Shown: positions 37,476 to 50,219, counted from the first letter of the stretch. The stretch is DNA of 64,000 nt from Sesamum alatum (GCA_034509735.1 JACGWO010000003.1:36478466-36542465), one strand, 5' to 3'. A program made the numbers and translations. The notes: a model not told the origin generated them from the sequence alone.

Positions 37476-38367
37476 ATGGAGAAAAGCGAAGCAACGACCA
37501 TTGAAGTTGCAGAAACCAGCAGAGAAAGGAAAGGGAAAGCACCCCTTCTGGCGGCTGTGGTGGCCGCTGAACACCATGCAAAGGCGGCGGCTCACAAAAG
37601 GGGTGTCGCCATTTTCGACCTCATCCTCCGTATAAGCGCTGCCGCGGCGGCTTTAGGCGCCACCGTCGCCATGGGAACTGCCGAGCAAACGCTTCCCTTT
37701 TTCACTCAGTTCTTCCAGTTCCAAGCTAGTTATGATGATCTCCCCACTTTCTCGTGAGTCCTCTCATGCAATCTTAAATCTTTGTTGATTATTTCCAGAA
37801 TCAAAATGGCTACGATTTCCTTACATTCTTGTTAATGTTTAGGTTCTTTGTCATAGCCATGGCAATAGTTACTGCGTACCTTGTTCTCTCTGTGCCTTTC
37901 TCCATTGTCTGTATTGTTCGGCCTGTTGCTGCTGCGCCAAGGCTGCTTCTCATTCTCTTGGACACAGTAAGCTTTCGTATGACCAATGTGTTACGATATT
38001 GTTAGAATTCGTAAGACTACTGACTTAACCGTCAGAGTGGTTAATCATGTATTTTGAGTTCCGACAACATCAGTAGTACATTAAGTGGTTGTCTTTTGTT
38101 TCTAGCTTGTTACAATCTTAATGATGAGATTGTTTAATCTGAGTGGTGCAGCTGGCAGTTACATTGGCGACTTCGGCGGGGGGAGCGTCGGCGGCGATAG
38201 TGTACCTGGCGCACAACGGGAACTCGGACGCGAACTGGCTGGCGATATGCCAACAGTTCACTGATTTCTGCCAGAGGGTGAGCGGAGCGGTGGTGGGGTC
38301 GTTCATCGCGGTGGCGTTGCTCATTTTCCTGGTGGTGCTCTCCGCTATAGCTCTGAAGAAACATTGA
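37476..38367 (+). CDS. Casparian strip membrane protein (CASP), 3 exons
   Basis: CASPs form the endodermal membrane domain that scaffolds peroxidases and ESB1 for lignin deposition in the Casparian strip. Exons are 37476-37753, 37843-37966 and 38152-38367 (GT-AG, in frame), giving 205 residues, the usual size. Four membrane spans are visible: [20 protein letters not shown] with the conserved TM1 Arg, [37 protein letters not shown] with the conserved TM3 Asp, and [19 protein letters not shown]. The first extracellular loop has the CASP signature [13 protein letters not shown]. The second loop contains [20 protein letters not shown] with paired cysteines. The cytosolic N-terminus carries KGKAPL. 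The loop-1 signature argues for a true endodermal CASP, not a generic CASP-like protein. Confidence 0.95.
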
Positions 38368-38588
38368 GGAGTTCAAACAAAGATTGGGATTTGTACATGG
38401 ATCGAGTTATATATGTTGTTGGTGGTTTGGGATATTGTATTTGATTTGCATTTTCCTTTTTTCTAGTTTTTTAAGGTTGTTAATTTGGTTGATGTTGTTT
38501 GCGGCTGCTGAAGACAAAATCAAATGTATACTCACATTTGTATCTTAACATCATTTGCAATTCAAACCACACTGTTTTCTTTTCAAAA

Positions 38589-38950
38589 AAATTTTATTCA
38601 GATCAGGTTTGATCGAACCAAATCAATCATAAAGTAAGTAAACTTTCTCTATAATTGGCAACTTTTTTAATACTGTACATCAATCACACGACAAGTGTAT
38701 TTCACTTGCCATATAATTGGTTCAAGTTTGACCGAGCTAGATTCGGCTAGAATTTTCCCTTCTTTTCGAAAAATTCTTATTCGAACCAAGTTTGATCGAA
38801 CCAAATCAACCATAGAGTAAGTAAACTTTCTCTATAATTAGTCACTTTCCTTATACTTTACATCAATCACACGACAAGTATATTTCACTTGCCATATAAT
38901 TAATTTAAATTTGACCGAGCTAGGTTCAACTAGAATTTTCCCTTCTTTTC
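38589..38950. repeat. Two tandem units of a ~180-bp satellite-like repeat
   Basis: Unit 1 (about 38589-38768) and unit 2 (about 38769-38950) are close direct copies. Shared runs include 'gtttgatcgaaccaaatcaa', 'agtaagtaaactttctctat', 'catcaatcacacgacaag' and 'atttcacttgccatataatt'. Diverged single units occur at about 19620-19735, 57268-57435, 57800-57935 (inverted), 58025-58190 and 61550-61675. Confidence 0.85.
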
Positions 38951-38959
38951 TTACTGCAT

Positions 38960-40800
38960 TTGCATTCACAAGAATCATAACTATGAGTTTAATTACATTT
39001 ACACTCCTTATTTATGTACTATTTACATAAATCATCTATACATGTGTTTTTGAAAATTACACATACACCAATAAAAAAGGTCAATATTATTTACACAAAT
39101 TATTCATATTTTTTGAAAAATTATACATACAACTCCAAAAAACATAGAGATTATTATACAAATTACTCAGGTTTTTGGCTGTTAGAGATGCTTTACGTAA
39201 TTATATAAAAGATAAGGGTATTTTGTACAAATAAACTATAAATTAAGGGTGTAAATGTGTATGTAAACGCCTCATTACCCAATTCAATCGCCTCTAAGTT
39301 GTGTCTGTTTGCGCTGACCACCTTACAATAATACTTGCTATGTAACTCGTTCAGTAATATTAATTTTGATTTAGGTTAAAATTTTAAATCGTTTATCAAT
39401 GTCATATTTTCTTTGTAACTGAAGATTCATTTTTTTTTTTTCTATTTCCCTTGAGTAGGTCTATATGATGGCGCCATGGCGGTCCAAGTAGCCATCAATC
39501 TATAAAATTAATTCTACAAGATAATTAAAAATCAATAAAGAGTATGAAATATTAAAAATATTTGCTCTATACTTAATTCTTTTTAAATCAAAATCAATAT
39601 TTCACCTGAAAATGAGAACTCAACAAGAAAAAATAAATACGGGTGTTTCATTAATTTATTCGAGAATACACGTCCGTTTTCCTTTATATTATATCTTTAG
39701 TCTGCATCTGCATTTGGCTTATTTATATAAATATAAAAAAAAAAAAAATTATCGAAATACCACAAAACTGAAAAGGCTTACAAATATTCCTTTTTTCAAA
39801 TTATAATTGCGGCGGAGTCGGTTTTTTTTTTGTTCTTTCAATTTTTTAATAGTATTTTGTAATTATTTAATATTACCTAATTTTTAATAAATAATTAATT
39901 AATATGAATTAATATACAAAATAATTTTAAGAAATATTTATTATGAAAATTTTATTAAGTATTTAATTATTAAAAATATTTTAAAATTTAATAAAATTTT
40001 CATAATAAACTTTAAAATTTATTAAATATTATTTTATTAATAATTCTATTTTCTTGTAGTGACAAAAAAATAATTATTATCTCCCAATATTTTCTCTCTC
40101 ATATTTTATTTTGAATGAATTTTCTTGATTTTCTCTCTATGGGCCCACAATAATTTACAATCATTTGCCATTTTCTACATGTCAATTATTTAGAGGTGGA
40201 ATAAGAAATGAAATAGTAGAGTGGAATAAAGAATATGAAGCCAAAAAATACTCCATGAAATTCCGAACTCCGTGATTTAACTACGTAAAATCACTGAGTT
40301 CGGCTTTATGAGGTCGAACATATAAAGTTCAACTTCAGAATTCTGAACTCGAACTTTATATATATGTTCAACTTCACAAGTCAAAATTAAAAAAAGAAAT
40401 AAAATTGGCAAGTCGAGTTCGACTTGCACTAAATTTATTACTCCTTTTAATTTATTATTATTATTATTTTATAAAATAAGCCGACTGGGTTTTGGGGTGG
40501 AGATTGGAACTCTGAATAATGTTTGAATATTTTGCCGTGGGGGGAAATGATTATATACTAATTGAAATTTGAGGTAACAGATGTTTACTTACGAAATTAC
40601 CCCTGGGTTATTACCACTAACCGTTCTATGCTTATGTTGGCTAGAATGGTGAGCCCTGTTATAGAAATATAAGCTTAGATTGCATTTACTTGAAGTGAAC
40701 AGAACATTATGTTGTCTGTTTCTAGTTCCTGAAATGAAAGGGACAAGATGATGACACAAGATTGAGGATGAGCTGCATGCATGAAAACCAAACTCCTGAG
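38960..40800. other. AT-rich intergenic DNA with palindromes
   Basis: Between CASP and the maturase there is no gene. 40255-40385 contains a compact pair of hairpins (GAACTCCGTGATTT with AAATCACTGAGTTC, then AAGTTCAAC/GAACTCGAACTTTATA). 39060-39240 carries repeated 'ttacacaaat' units, probably an old MITE. Confidence 0.5.
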
Positions 40801-40812
40801 AAGATCATAAAA

Positions 40813-43523
40813 TCATCTCCAAGCACCAAAATCTATTGATTGCAATGATATGTTACCAAGAAACAAGTCCTTCAGATGCTGTTTACACAATCCTATTCTC
40901 CTCCTATGTAAGCTGGGGTGTATCGAGCTCGAAAACCCCGTCTTCCAAGCTGGAAACTTTTGTCTTTCCATGACATGAAGTGTATAAACACATGAGATGG
41001 AAGCCGAGCACCCGATAACGAAACAATGGCAGGGTCGTGACTGGCTCACCATTCTAGCCAACGATAGTAAACATAAACCACTGTAATTTATTCCGTACAT
41101 TAAGGCGCCGTCAAATGTAGATTCTTGGGGAATCAGTTGTGTGTTTGCTTCCTCAAGCTCAAACTCTTGAGTTGAGAGGATTCTGCTCAGCTCGAGATCA
41201 AACTTCTTCTCTATCTCAGCCTCATGAATCCTGTACTTTGCTGCCAGGGTTCTGATGCATGACATCCTTACTTGATCGGAAATTATGTGCTTCACTTGAC
41301 TAAAGTTGTCGCACTCACTGTACCATCTCAGCCATCGGTGAACTATCCCAGCAAACCAATCAATGATTTGATTGTCATCCAGTAAGATCAGCACATGGGA
41401 CGTGCGAGCATATCCTTCCATATTTGTCAATCCATATCGATGAAGACGCTTCATTATGATGTTTACTGGGGCAATGATTTCTGTAATATAACCAGAATCT
41501 GTTGTAGGACTGGAGCCTGGCAAAAGAGCAAGTGTTGAAGCTGTCTCTGAAGATATGTATTCTTTGGCTCGTTTTTGAAATTCATAGTAAGAATCTCTAA
41601 GTTCTCGTGGAAGAGCTGGTTCTATAATATGTTTAGCTAATATGATTTCTTCACTCTCTGCACTTTTAGCATTCACATCCTGCATCCATATTTTGAGCAA
41701 TACTTTGTACCAGTGGTCAGTTTCCATCCCAGATTTACGGTAACAGGAAATTTGATGCAAAACAGAGCTGCTGTCAGCTAAATGCTTGATCTCTGACTCT
41801 TTAACTTTCTTCAGCCCATGAGCCAGCCATTTCTTCCCAATTCTGGCGGCCCCTGCATCCCAGGACTCTTGTTTCTGTTCAGCAAATGCCTTGACTTTGT
41901 CCTTCAACTTGTGAACAGCTCGTACAGCGGCATTCTCTTTAAGACGCCTTTTAATCAAAATACCAAGAAATTGAACACCACACGCACCACTGCATGCCAA
42001 AATATCACCTTGATTATCAACCTCCAAGTAGAGAGAATTCTTTAAATACCTCTGAATGTCAGACTTAAAAGCTAGAGCGACTTCTTTGGGACCTGAAATG
42101 GCAAAAAAGATCTCATCCATGAAACGACAACAATGTATCCTCACACCTGAGTTCTTCCCAACATTGTACTGCTGCACATCATTGCCGTTTATCTGTCTCC
42201 TAAACCAGCTACGCAAGTTTGAGTGTACTGTATGCTCTTCAGCATTACAAGACTTGGAGGTTTCGTATTGCATCGACATCCTGTATATCTCACGGTCAAA
42301 GAGATCAAGATATATATTCATCAGTATAGGTGACAACACCCCTTCTTGTGGAAGACCATGTCCTTTGGGAAATGCCCCAAACTCCATATTCAGTACTCTG
42401 GCCTCAAACATACTTCTGATGATACCAAATAAACCAGGGTCTTCTATCTTGTCCTGCATTGATGACAGGAGTTTGCCAAGGATGCAATCATCAAGTTTTT
42501 TGTTAATAGTAAGTGTGAACCACCAGTCAGGATCAGCTATCTCTTTACGGATATATTTCAAAGCAGACCAATGACCCCTACCACTTCTAGAACCATGAGA
42601 AATCTTGGAGAAGTGAGGCCGGTAAACAACTTCCAAGACTATTCTAATGGCTTCTTGAACAACCCTTAATTTCAGTTTTGGGAAAACCAGTTGCTCTTTC
42701 TTTACCTTTGTCCCTCTAGTCGATATAGAATACATATTAGCCCCAACATCAAAGATTCCATTAGCTAACTCTTCTGCGATGGACTCAAAAGACAAGTTAA
42801 CAGCATCTGATGCCAAATCATCGTTGGAGTTTGCCCTTATACAATCATATGCATCCCTTAGAGTGTTTGGATCGGCAATCACTTTCAGCATGAGGTCTTG
42901 GAATTTCCCATCCTTGAATTGTTCTTTCACCTTCTTCTTTATACGCACCTCGAGCAACCTCTTGACCTCCATCCGGGTTCTTGGTGTGGATTTTTGTTCA
43001 TGAACATCACAGGATTCTTGAACCAAAGATGCCAAATTCTTAGCCAGGGCCATTTTTCCAGTCTCTTCACCATCATAGCCATCCTCCACTGGTTTTTGAG
43101 CCGAATAGCTTGTGGACTCCTCCAACAAGTTCGCCAAATTCTTGGCCAATGCTGCTTTGCCAATTACCTTATCACCATCACTATATTCATTAAACGCTTT
43201 CCCAGTTGAATAAAATGTAACAGGCAATCTTTCAGTGGACCTCCCTGATACAAATTTTATTTTATTTGATCATAAGCATCTAAAGTAAAACGGAAAAGCG
43301 AAAGAGAGACTTTCAAGAAAATAAAAAAATCAGCAACTCTTGGAGGAAGATTCAGTACAAGCGATCAAATGCAGCTAATATGGTGCATTCTAGAGAATAA
43401 CATCACGAAATACAAACTTGTAAACGAAGAGATGAGAGGTTTACCAGTTGCACTCATTAGCATCGACATGTTGGGTTCAAACCGGGAAAGCATTCTGAGT
43501 ACTAGGCAAGCTTTCACCCACAT
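40813..43523 (-). CDS. nMAT3: Nuclear-encoded group II intron maturase (nMAT class), 2 exons
   Basis: Nuclear maturases are imported into mitochondria to help splice group II introns, for example in nad transcripts. Exons are 43523-43445 (27 codons, hydrophobic/basic MWVKACLVLRMLSRF leader fitting a mitochondrial presequence) and 43244-40813. The protein is 836 residues. An in-frame stop lies just before the ATG. The reverse-transcriptase region spans roughly residues 210-490, with the motif-B-like block GLPQEGVLSPILMNIYLDLF intact. The motif-A acid is missing (WWFTLTINKKLDD near 268-281) and YADD reads FMDE at 401-404, so polymerase activity is unlikely. Domain X follows (QFLGILIKRRLKE, then EIIAPVNIIMKRLHRYGL). 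The C-terminal part has Cys/His pairs (CHCFVIGC, ERQKFPAWKTGFSSSIHPSL, GLCKQHL), like the decayed endonuclease tail of the nMAT3/4 class. The nMAT3 assignment is from memory of the family and less certain than the class. Confidence 0.9.
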
Positions 43524-43699
43524 GGCTTCTCGTTACGGTTTAACTAGCCTTGTGCAATCTTTTGTTTCTCAAATTCTTCAAGAAAATCCGACTGTGACGA
43601 AATTCTCGCACACTGAATAATCTCCATCGACCTGAATGTGTATGAACAGCTTGTCAATAAATTTACCGGCGAACTGCTTGTCAGAGACATTTTAACAAA

Positions 43700-45220
43700 C
43701 AGGTGAAGTGCAGTATACAAAGACAATACAGTAAGCAACGGGGCATACCCTATTTTATTTCATTTTCTCATTAGCCATTCTTGCTGAGAATAAGACAGGC
43801 GCTGAGCACATGGCTCGACTCGGAAGCAGAAATCTAGACGGCTCGACTTCGAAGCAGCTGGAGTTGTGAAGATGTTCACCGTGCATAAGATCGCATTATA
43901 TAATTGCATTTTTCTTTAGTAAAGTCGCCCGAGCTGGCAATTGTGTGTTTTGCCTATTTAAATCATTTCCCTTCCCTTCCCTTCCCTGTACAAAATTCAG
44001 TCATAATGCAATATATAAAATGCGATCTAAAATATTTAATAAATATTTTATAAAATATATACACAACAATAAGTTAATATTAAGATTCATGAAAATTAAA
44101 AAATATAATTATTAAAATATAATGAGAAGTTAGTGGATAATAAATTATATATTAAAAAAATAAATAAAAAATGGGAGACATCAAAAAGTTGCTCTTGCTT
44201 AATCTATAATAATATAAATGGAGTGTGGATTGAGATTATTGGGAGCTCAATTGAAAACATAATTTGGGCAGCAATGGGAAAAATGTAAGCAGACCCATGT
44301 GATATGCGGTACGTGTGAAACACTCTCATGTCAAACGAAAAATAGTAAGATATTTCTGTATTTTTTAAAATAAAATAATTTACACTCTTAGATGTAGAAG
44401 TAAATTGCTCTATTTTAAAAATACAAAGAGGTGAATTGCTATTTTTGTAGAATTGTAATTTTCTCATTTGTAATATATTATTATTATTATTATTAAAGTG
44501 TGAATGATTTGTCACGTTTTATAATTTTTTTTTGTTTTGATGTCAAATAAGTAATTTTGTAATTAATTTTTATAATAATAGTTTTCAATTATTTATATAG
44601 TTGAATTGAGGTAGAATTCTAATAAGACTAAATTATAATAAAGAGTTTTATTCATAACTAATGATTAATTAAATAAAATTAGTTAAAAGTCTTAATACTA
44701 ACTAGAAACTTGAAGGCATCTCTTTCAAGGAAGGGAAGCAATTTGTGGTACAATTTCTCGTTAATTTAATATAATTGAAATTCTATAATAAGATATTATA
44801 AATATATGAGTAAAAAATGTTTTATTATTTTTTAATTTTTCTATGATGATCAAGAAGATTAATATTACATGGATAGTATAATTTTATATGATAATAAATA
44901 ATATTTTGGGGTACCTAAGTAATAGTACATTAATACCGTAAGTTTAATGAAAATAAGTTCAAATTAACGAAAAAAAACTGAAAAATGTGTTTTGTGGGAC
45001 TAAAACAATCATTTAACTAAGTTGTGGTACCAAAACAAATAATTCCCTAATCTTATGGGACCAAAAAAACATTTTACCCTAGAACTACCCTTTTAAGTAG
45101 ATGTTATAATCCCTCTAAAAAAAATAGATGTTATAATCTTGTATAAAATGAAATGATAATAGGATTCTAACAAAAATAGTCTATATGAAAATTATATTTG
45201 TTACCCTGGGGCTGGGGGTT
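43700..45220. other. Intergenic DNA upstream of the maturase
   Basis: The first 300 bases are the maturase upstream region, with a (CCCTT)n-type tract near 43970-43986. The rest is AT-rich without a gene. Confidence 0.5.
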
Positions 45221-45231
45221 GGTATGATATA

Positions 45232-46110
45232 GGGTAAATTACATTTTTGGTTCCATAAGTGGATCTGTTTTTAATTTTAATCCCACAATGTTTATCATTC
45301 GCGAATTAAGTTCCATAAGTGGATTTTTTTTTTCAATTTGAGGACTTATTGGGGATTCCGTTAATGAAGTTAACGGAAGTTGGATCTCCGTTAAGTGGAC
45401 CGATTTTGGAGGGAAATTGATCATCCTTCAACCACTTTTGGAGCGAATTAACTCGCTTCTTCTTGTTCTTATAAGAACTCATTTATTTCTAATTTTTTCT
45501 ATATTTACCAACAAACAAAACATAAAATGGCTGCAATTTGTTTATATATAATATCTTTTTATTTTCATTTATACAGAATAAATTTTAAAGTTGAAAAAAA
45601 AAAAGAAATACAAATACAAAAAATAGAAATCCTGTACTGAATTTCTGGTGCCAGTAATTGAACATCAAAGTTCTATAAATGCAATTTATGTTTTAGTAAT
45701 TGTTGTTCTACTTTTTGTATTTGTATTTGTATTTCTGTTTTTTTTTTATCTAAAAATTTAATTTGTACAAATGAAAATAGAAATATATTATATATAAAGA
45801 AATTGCAGCCATTTTAAGTTTTGCTTGTTGGTAAATATGGAAAAAATAAGAAATAAATGAGTTCTTATAAGAACAAAAAGAAGTGAGTTAATTTCCCTCC
45901 AAAAGTGGTTGAAGGATGGTCAATTTCCCTCCAAAATCGGTCCACTTAACGGAGATCCAACTTCCATTAACTTAATTAACGGAAATCCCCAATGAGTCCT
46001 CAAATTGGAAAAAAAAAATCCACTTATGGGACATAATTCACGAATAGTAAACATTGTGGGACTAAAATTGAAAACAGGTCCACTTATGGGACCAAAAATA
46101 TAATTTACCC
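45232..46110. mobile_element. Mutator-type long hairpin element with perfect 9-bp target duplication
   Basis: TATGATATA flanks both sides (45223-45231 and 46111-46119). The two arms, each about 380 bp, are near-complete inverted copies. They start GGGTAAATTACATTTTTGGT and include the 'ccgttaatgaagttaacgga' and 'aaatggctgcaattt' blocks. There is no coding capacity. Such a hairpin is a natural source of siRNA if transcribed. Confidence 0.92.
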
Positions 46111-46330
46111 TATGATATATACTCGATCAATCACTCATACCTGATTGCTTGATATATCCATGCCAGTATTTCCTCTTGCATCACTCGTATCGGATTATCT
46201 AAATCAATTGGCCATGAATTACAGCCTTCCTCTATATATTGTATGTTCATGCACAAATTAAGATAAAAATAACAAAAATATTGGTAATTAATTACTTGTT
46301 TTTACTCTGCATGTCGACCATAGATAATAA

Positions 46331-49300
46331 TTAACAAGAGTTTGGTTTTCTAAATTCGGTTCTCAACAACTCGGCATAGAGAAGTTGGTTCCAAGTGTCG
46401 GGCACTCCCGGTAAGCACCAGTGGCTGCAATCCTCCGGGGCGCCAACCGGAGTGCCTGGCTCGCGGTTGCTGGACGGGTGGCCATCTTTCCTGAATTCCG
46501 TCAAATAAGTTATGTTTAAAAACTTGACTCTTGTCATTGCACTTTTCATTTGTTCGACAACCTCGTAAATCATTATATTGTTTGGTGGCTCAGACCCCAG
46601 CTTTGAGTAGTCTGTTTCTTGCTCTCTACTCGTATTGCAACTGCCGCCTTTGTTCCATTCTCCACCACTGTAAGTTTCAGACATAATGTTTAAATACTAC
46701 ACTAAAAAGGGTTACGGGATTTTTAAAATGATTTTAAATTTGGAAAAAACTCGATACATTTAGTTCTCGATGATTCCAAATTAAGAAAGTTTAACGCATT
46801 TAGTCCTATGATTTATGGGATTTATGGGACTAAATGTATTAAGTTTTTTCAATTTTAGAATCATTTTGAAAAATCCGATAAGGCATAAGACTAAATGTGT
46901 CGAGCTTTATAAATTTTAAAATGATTTTGAAAGCATCGTAAAACGGGGAGTAAAAGTATTGAAACTCCTATCTTATGTGACTAAACGTGTAATTTTGTGG
47001 GAAAACTGCATTTTACATTCCATAATTTACACCATTTGCGATTGGTCTCATTAGTTTTTGACATAGCAATTTTAATCCCATTGACAGATTCCTTTAAAAT
47101 TTTAACGGATGGAGCACATGTATGGCACGTGCTCCGAGTCAAACACGGGGACTAAAATTGGGAGCACATGCCATGCACGTGCTCCATCCGTTAAGATTTT
47201 AACGGAATATGTTCATGGACTAAAATTGCAACGTTTGTAGATTTATGAGACTAAAATTGTTATGTCAAAAATTAATGAGACCAAAATTACAAACAATATA
47301 AGTTATGAGACGTAAAATGTAATTTTCCTGCAATTTTGTCAATACTAGTGATTTTACATTAATTACCTGTAATGTATAGGTGAGTAGCTGCGGAAAAATA
47401 CATGACTTTTCCCAGGCTCTAAATTCGTCGTCACCCATAGTTTCAACGTGTTGAGGGATCTCCGGAAAGCTTCCAAAACACTCATCGTCATGTTAACATA
47501 CTCCTTTTCCTGAAAATAATGCCCCCTGATAGATAAATTAGACACTAGTAAGCCATATATATATCAACTTTAAACTAAGATGAAAGTATGAAAAAAAAGA
47601 ACCAGATACGTGTATATGACAGATACGAGCGTGTAAATGTGAGAAGCAAGTGAAAGTTCATACGATTTTAGCGTTTTGTCTTGATTCCACCAATGACCAG
47701 CGCTGAACACGAGAACATCTGCGCCGATCCATTTTTTAGAAAACCAGTGCAATTTATCGACCCTAATCACTCCTCGGACTTCTTTGGGTGCGTTGCGTGG
47801 TGGATGATCAATGACTACAAGGTACGGTACTCTATAGTACTGCACAGTGAGGTTGTATTCCTGAAATTTGATTGAGAGGAAGCCTTTGTGCTTTGTGATT
47901 GGGTTCCCATGTTCTTCATATATTGTGGAGTGATTTGAAACTCCTTGCGCCATCATGCATATTAGAGACTCCCACTGGTTCCTACCGATGGAGTCACCGG
48001 CGAAAACTATACGTCCATTTCGGCTACGTTCAAGAAAGTCATTCGCATCAAATCTGCAGAAATTGTGGGATTACACTTAGATTAATTGTAGTTTAAAAAA
48101 TTACACAGAATACTCTTGAGATTTGTTCTGTCTAACAAATAGACGCCTTCGTCAGTCAAAATTCACTGAATTCGTTTATATGAGCAAAGAGTTTAATGAA
48201 ATCTATATTTGACTCCGATTGGCTTATTCATGAATTATTGTAGGTCAAACAAATACTTTTTTAACCAATCTATCTGTATACATGTTCACACACTAATGCA
48301 TATGATAAGGTACATTAATTTCACCCTTATAAATGTATTTATTGGTTAGAAAAGATTTATTTAACCTGCAATAAGTGAGTAATAAATCGATGGGGGTAAA
48401 TATGAATTTTCATTGCATTTTTTGGCAAATATCAGTAAATTCGGTGAACTATGACTAGCGACGGGGTTTATTTGTTAACAAAAATAAATTTCGGAAATAT
48501 TAGATGTAATTTCTCCAATCATACGAGAATTACGTGTAATTATACCAAAACTCAGGGGAAGATTAGGCAGTTATCCCATTAAATTACTCGACAAAAGTAC
48601 ATTTTTAGTCCTGTAACTTTAGGGCATTAGCACTTTTGATCCTATAACTTACTTCATTTACATATTTAGTCCTTTTTTTTTTTTTTTTGACAAATTTAGT
48701 CCAACACATATCAAATTTGGTCCTTCTTTGGCAAATTTAGTCTTATGTTGACAAATTTGGTCCTAATAATATAGTAACTACATGATAAAAAAATGAGATC
48801 TACTCGAGTGAGAATGAGACAAAAATTATTAACACGGGACTAAATTTGCCAAAAAAAAAAAAAGAATCAAATGTGAGATGTTTAGGACTAAATTCATAAA
48901 AAATAAAAACTAAATATATAAATAGAGTAAGTTACATAACTAAAAGTGCTAACGACTTATAATTACAAGATCAAAAATATGTAATTTTACCAAATTACTC
49001 ACATCAGTATGATACCAATTAGATGACCCAAAATTCTTCCCATCAGGTGCATGCACTTGATCACAAATTAACTTAAAGAAGCCCTAACTTCAGTCACTTG
49101 CAACCCAATTAGAGATTAGTTGAGATGCCTAATTGAATCGCATTTAATGTGCGTAATTAACTAATTAAAGCGTAAATTTATTATTATTATTATTATTTTG
49201 AACAAGAATTAAAGCGTAAAATTCAAGCCAATGAATTGAGAGATTCTGTGAAATTGGACCCAATACCAAGATCTGATCATCATTAATCTCAGTGACATCG

Positions 49301-50209
49301 TAATGAGTAAAAATTCAAAACCCTAACTAGCACATGCAGAGCCTCTAGAAAAGGGAGAAAAATAATTAACAATAAACGAGCAAAAGCACAACTAATTATA
49401 CAATAACATGCAACATGTAAAAATAATATGTGGGAGATCTTAATAACCAGGACCAAGGTCAACATCACCTTGTGGGCAAATTTTTTTTTTTATGAGATTT
49501 GATATAATTATAAATATTCATTCGTTGTTTGAAAAATTATAAATTCCCACTAATATTTGTTAGACAAGAATTACTTCTAAGGGTATTTATAATTATTCAA
49601 ACAACGAAGACGATATTTGTAATTATGACAAATCTTAAAAAATCCATTGTAATTTAACTTGAAGTTTATTGTTAATGGTATTATTGATCATGGTAATAAT
49701 TATTAATAAAAGAAAGCTGATAATCCCTAACCAACCCTCGAGCTAATTAAACGGATCATACCTACCCATTTTCATGTCTTGTTCATTTTAATTTCAATGG
49801 ATTTTGAACAGTTCATGCATAAATATATATATATACATGTATACGTCGAATACGTGAAATCATATATATACATATATATACACACATACCTTGGAAGATT
49901 ACAAGCTTGGGGCTGCCATCTCCATTTCCGGTAGCCAAGATCCTGTCTGCCATTCTGATGGCACCGGAACCCAGGATCCAGAAACGGGCACTTCTCGGTG
50001 TATCTTCTGTCGGGTAGGGTTTCATCCCAAACCCACTTTCCATAAGAGTAATCACAACCGGGGCTGGGAAAGGGGTTTTGGGGTAGGATTTGGTTCAAGA
50101 ACCCGATATTGAAAAGAGAGGAGGGTTGAAATAGGCTGAAAACGACGTAGCAAAGAATGGAGGTGAGGATTATGGAGAAGATGATGAGAAAGTGCAGGTT
50201 TTGGTGCAT
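46331..50209 (-). CDS. TRICHOME BIREFRINGENCE-LIKE (TBL) polysaccharide O-acetyltransferase, 4 exons
   Basis: TBL proteins are Golgi type II membrane proteins that O-acetylate cell-wall polymers such as xylan, mannan or pectin. Coding exons on the minus strand: 50209-49890, 48053-47664, 47525-47367 and 46667-46331, all GT-AG and in frame, giving 401 residues. A single N-terminal membrane anchor lies near residues 7-27. The TBL domain starts with [12 protein letters not shown], then [19 protein letters not shown]. The catalytic GDS is at 126-128 ([19 protein letters not shown]), and the C-terminal DxxH is DCSH at 369-372 followed by [28 protein letters not shown] marks the exon 3/4 junction. 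Intron 1 is 1.8 kb and carries at least one transposon. The acceptor polymer cannot be told from sequence. Confidence 0.94.
46999..47328. mobile_element. Foldback MITE in TBL intron 3
   Basis: The left end is GGGAAAACTGCATTTTAC and the right end is 'gtaaaatgtaattttcc'. Inner inverted blocks include 'ttttaacggatggagcac'. The flanks TAATTTTGT and CAATTTTGT match at 8 of 9 when one or two end bases are allowed to shift. Family relatives have 9-bp target duplications. Confidence 0.65.
48060..48577. mobile_element. Degenerate foldback MITE in TBL intron 1
   Basis: Inverted internal blocks are built of 'ttggtaatttcaccc' and 'gtaggtcaaacaaat / atttaacctgcaata' type sequences. Related copies occur at 22290-22440 (partial) and 60110-60655. 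No clear target duplication was seen. Confidence 0.5.
48590..48991. mobile_element. MITE with perfect 9-bp target duplication in TBL intron 1
   Basis: AAATTACTC flanks both sides (48581-48589 and 48992-49000). The ends are GACAAAAGTACATTTTTAG and the inverse 'aaaaatatgtaattttacc'. The centre contains 'tttagtcc' units and 'gacaaatttagtcc/ggactaaattt' arms. Confidence 0.87.
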
Positions 50210-50219
50210 GGAGGGCAGA

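Noticed and set aside
43225..43227. Maturase start at position 43227
   Set aside because: The codon is TTG; an upstream exon with ATG at 43523 joins in frame and supplies a presequence.
43544..43738. Minus-strand frame upstream of the maturase as an alternative first exon
   Set aside because: It ends in a stop without a donor that keeps frame with exon 2; the shorter downstream frame fits better.
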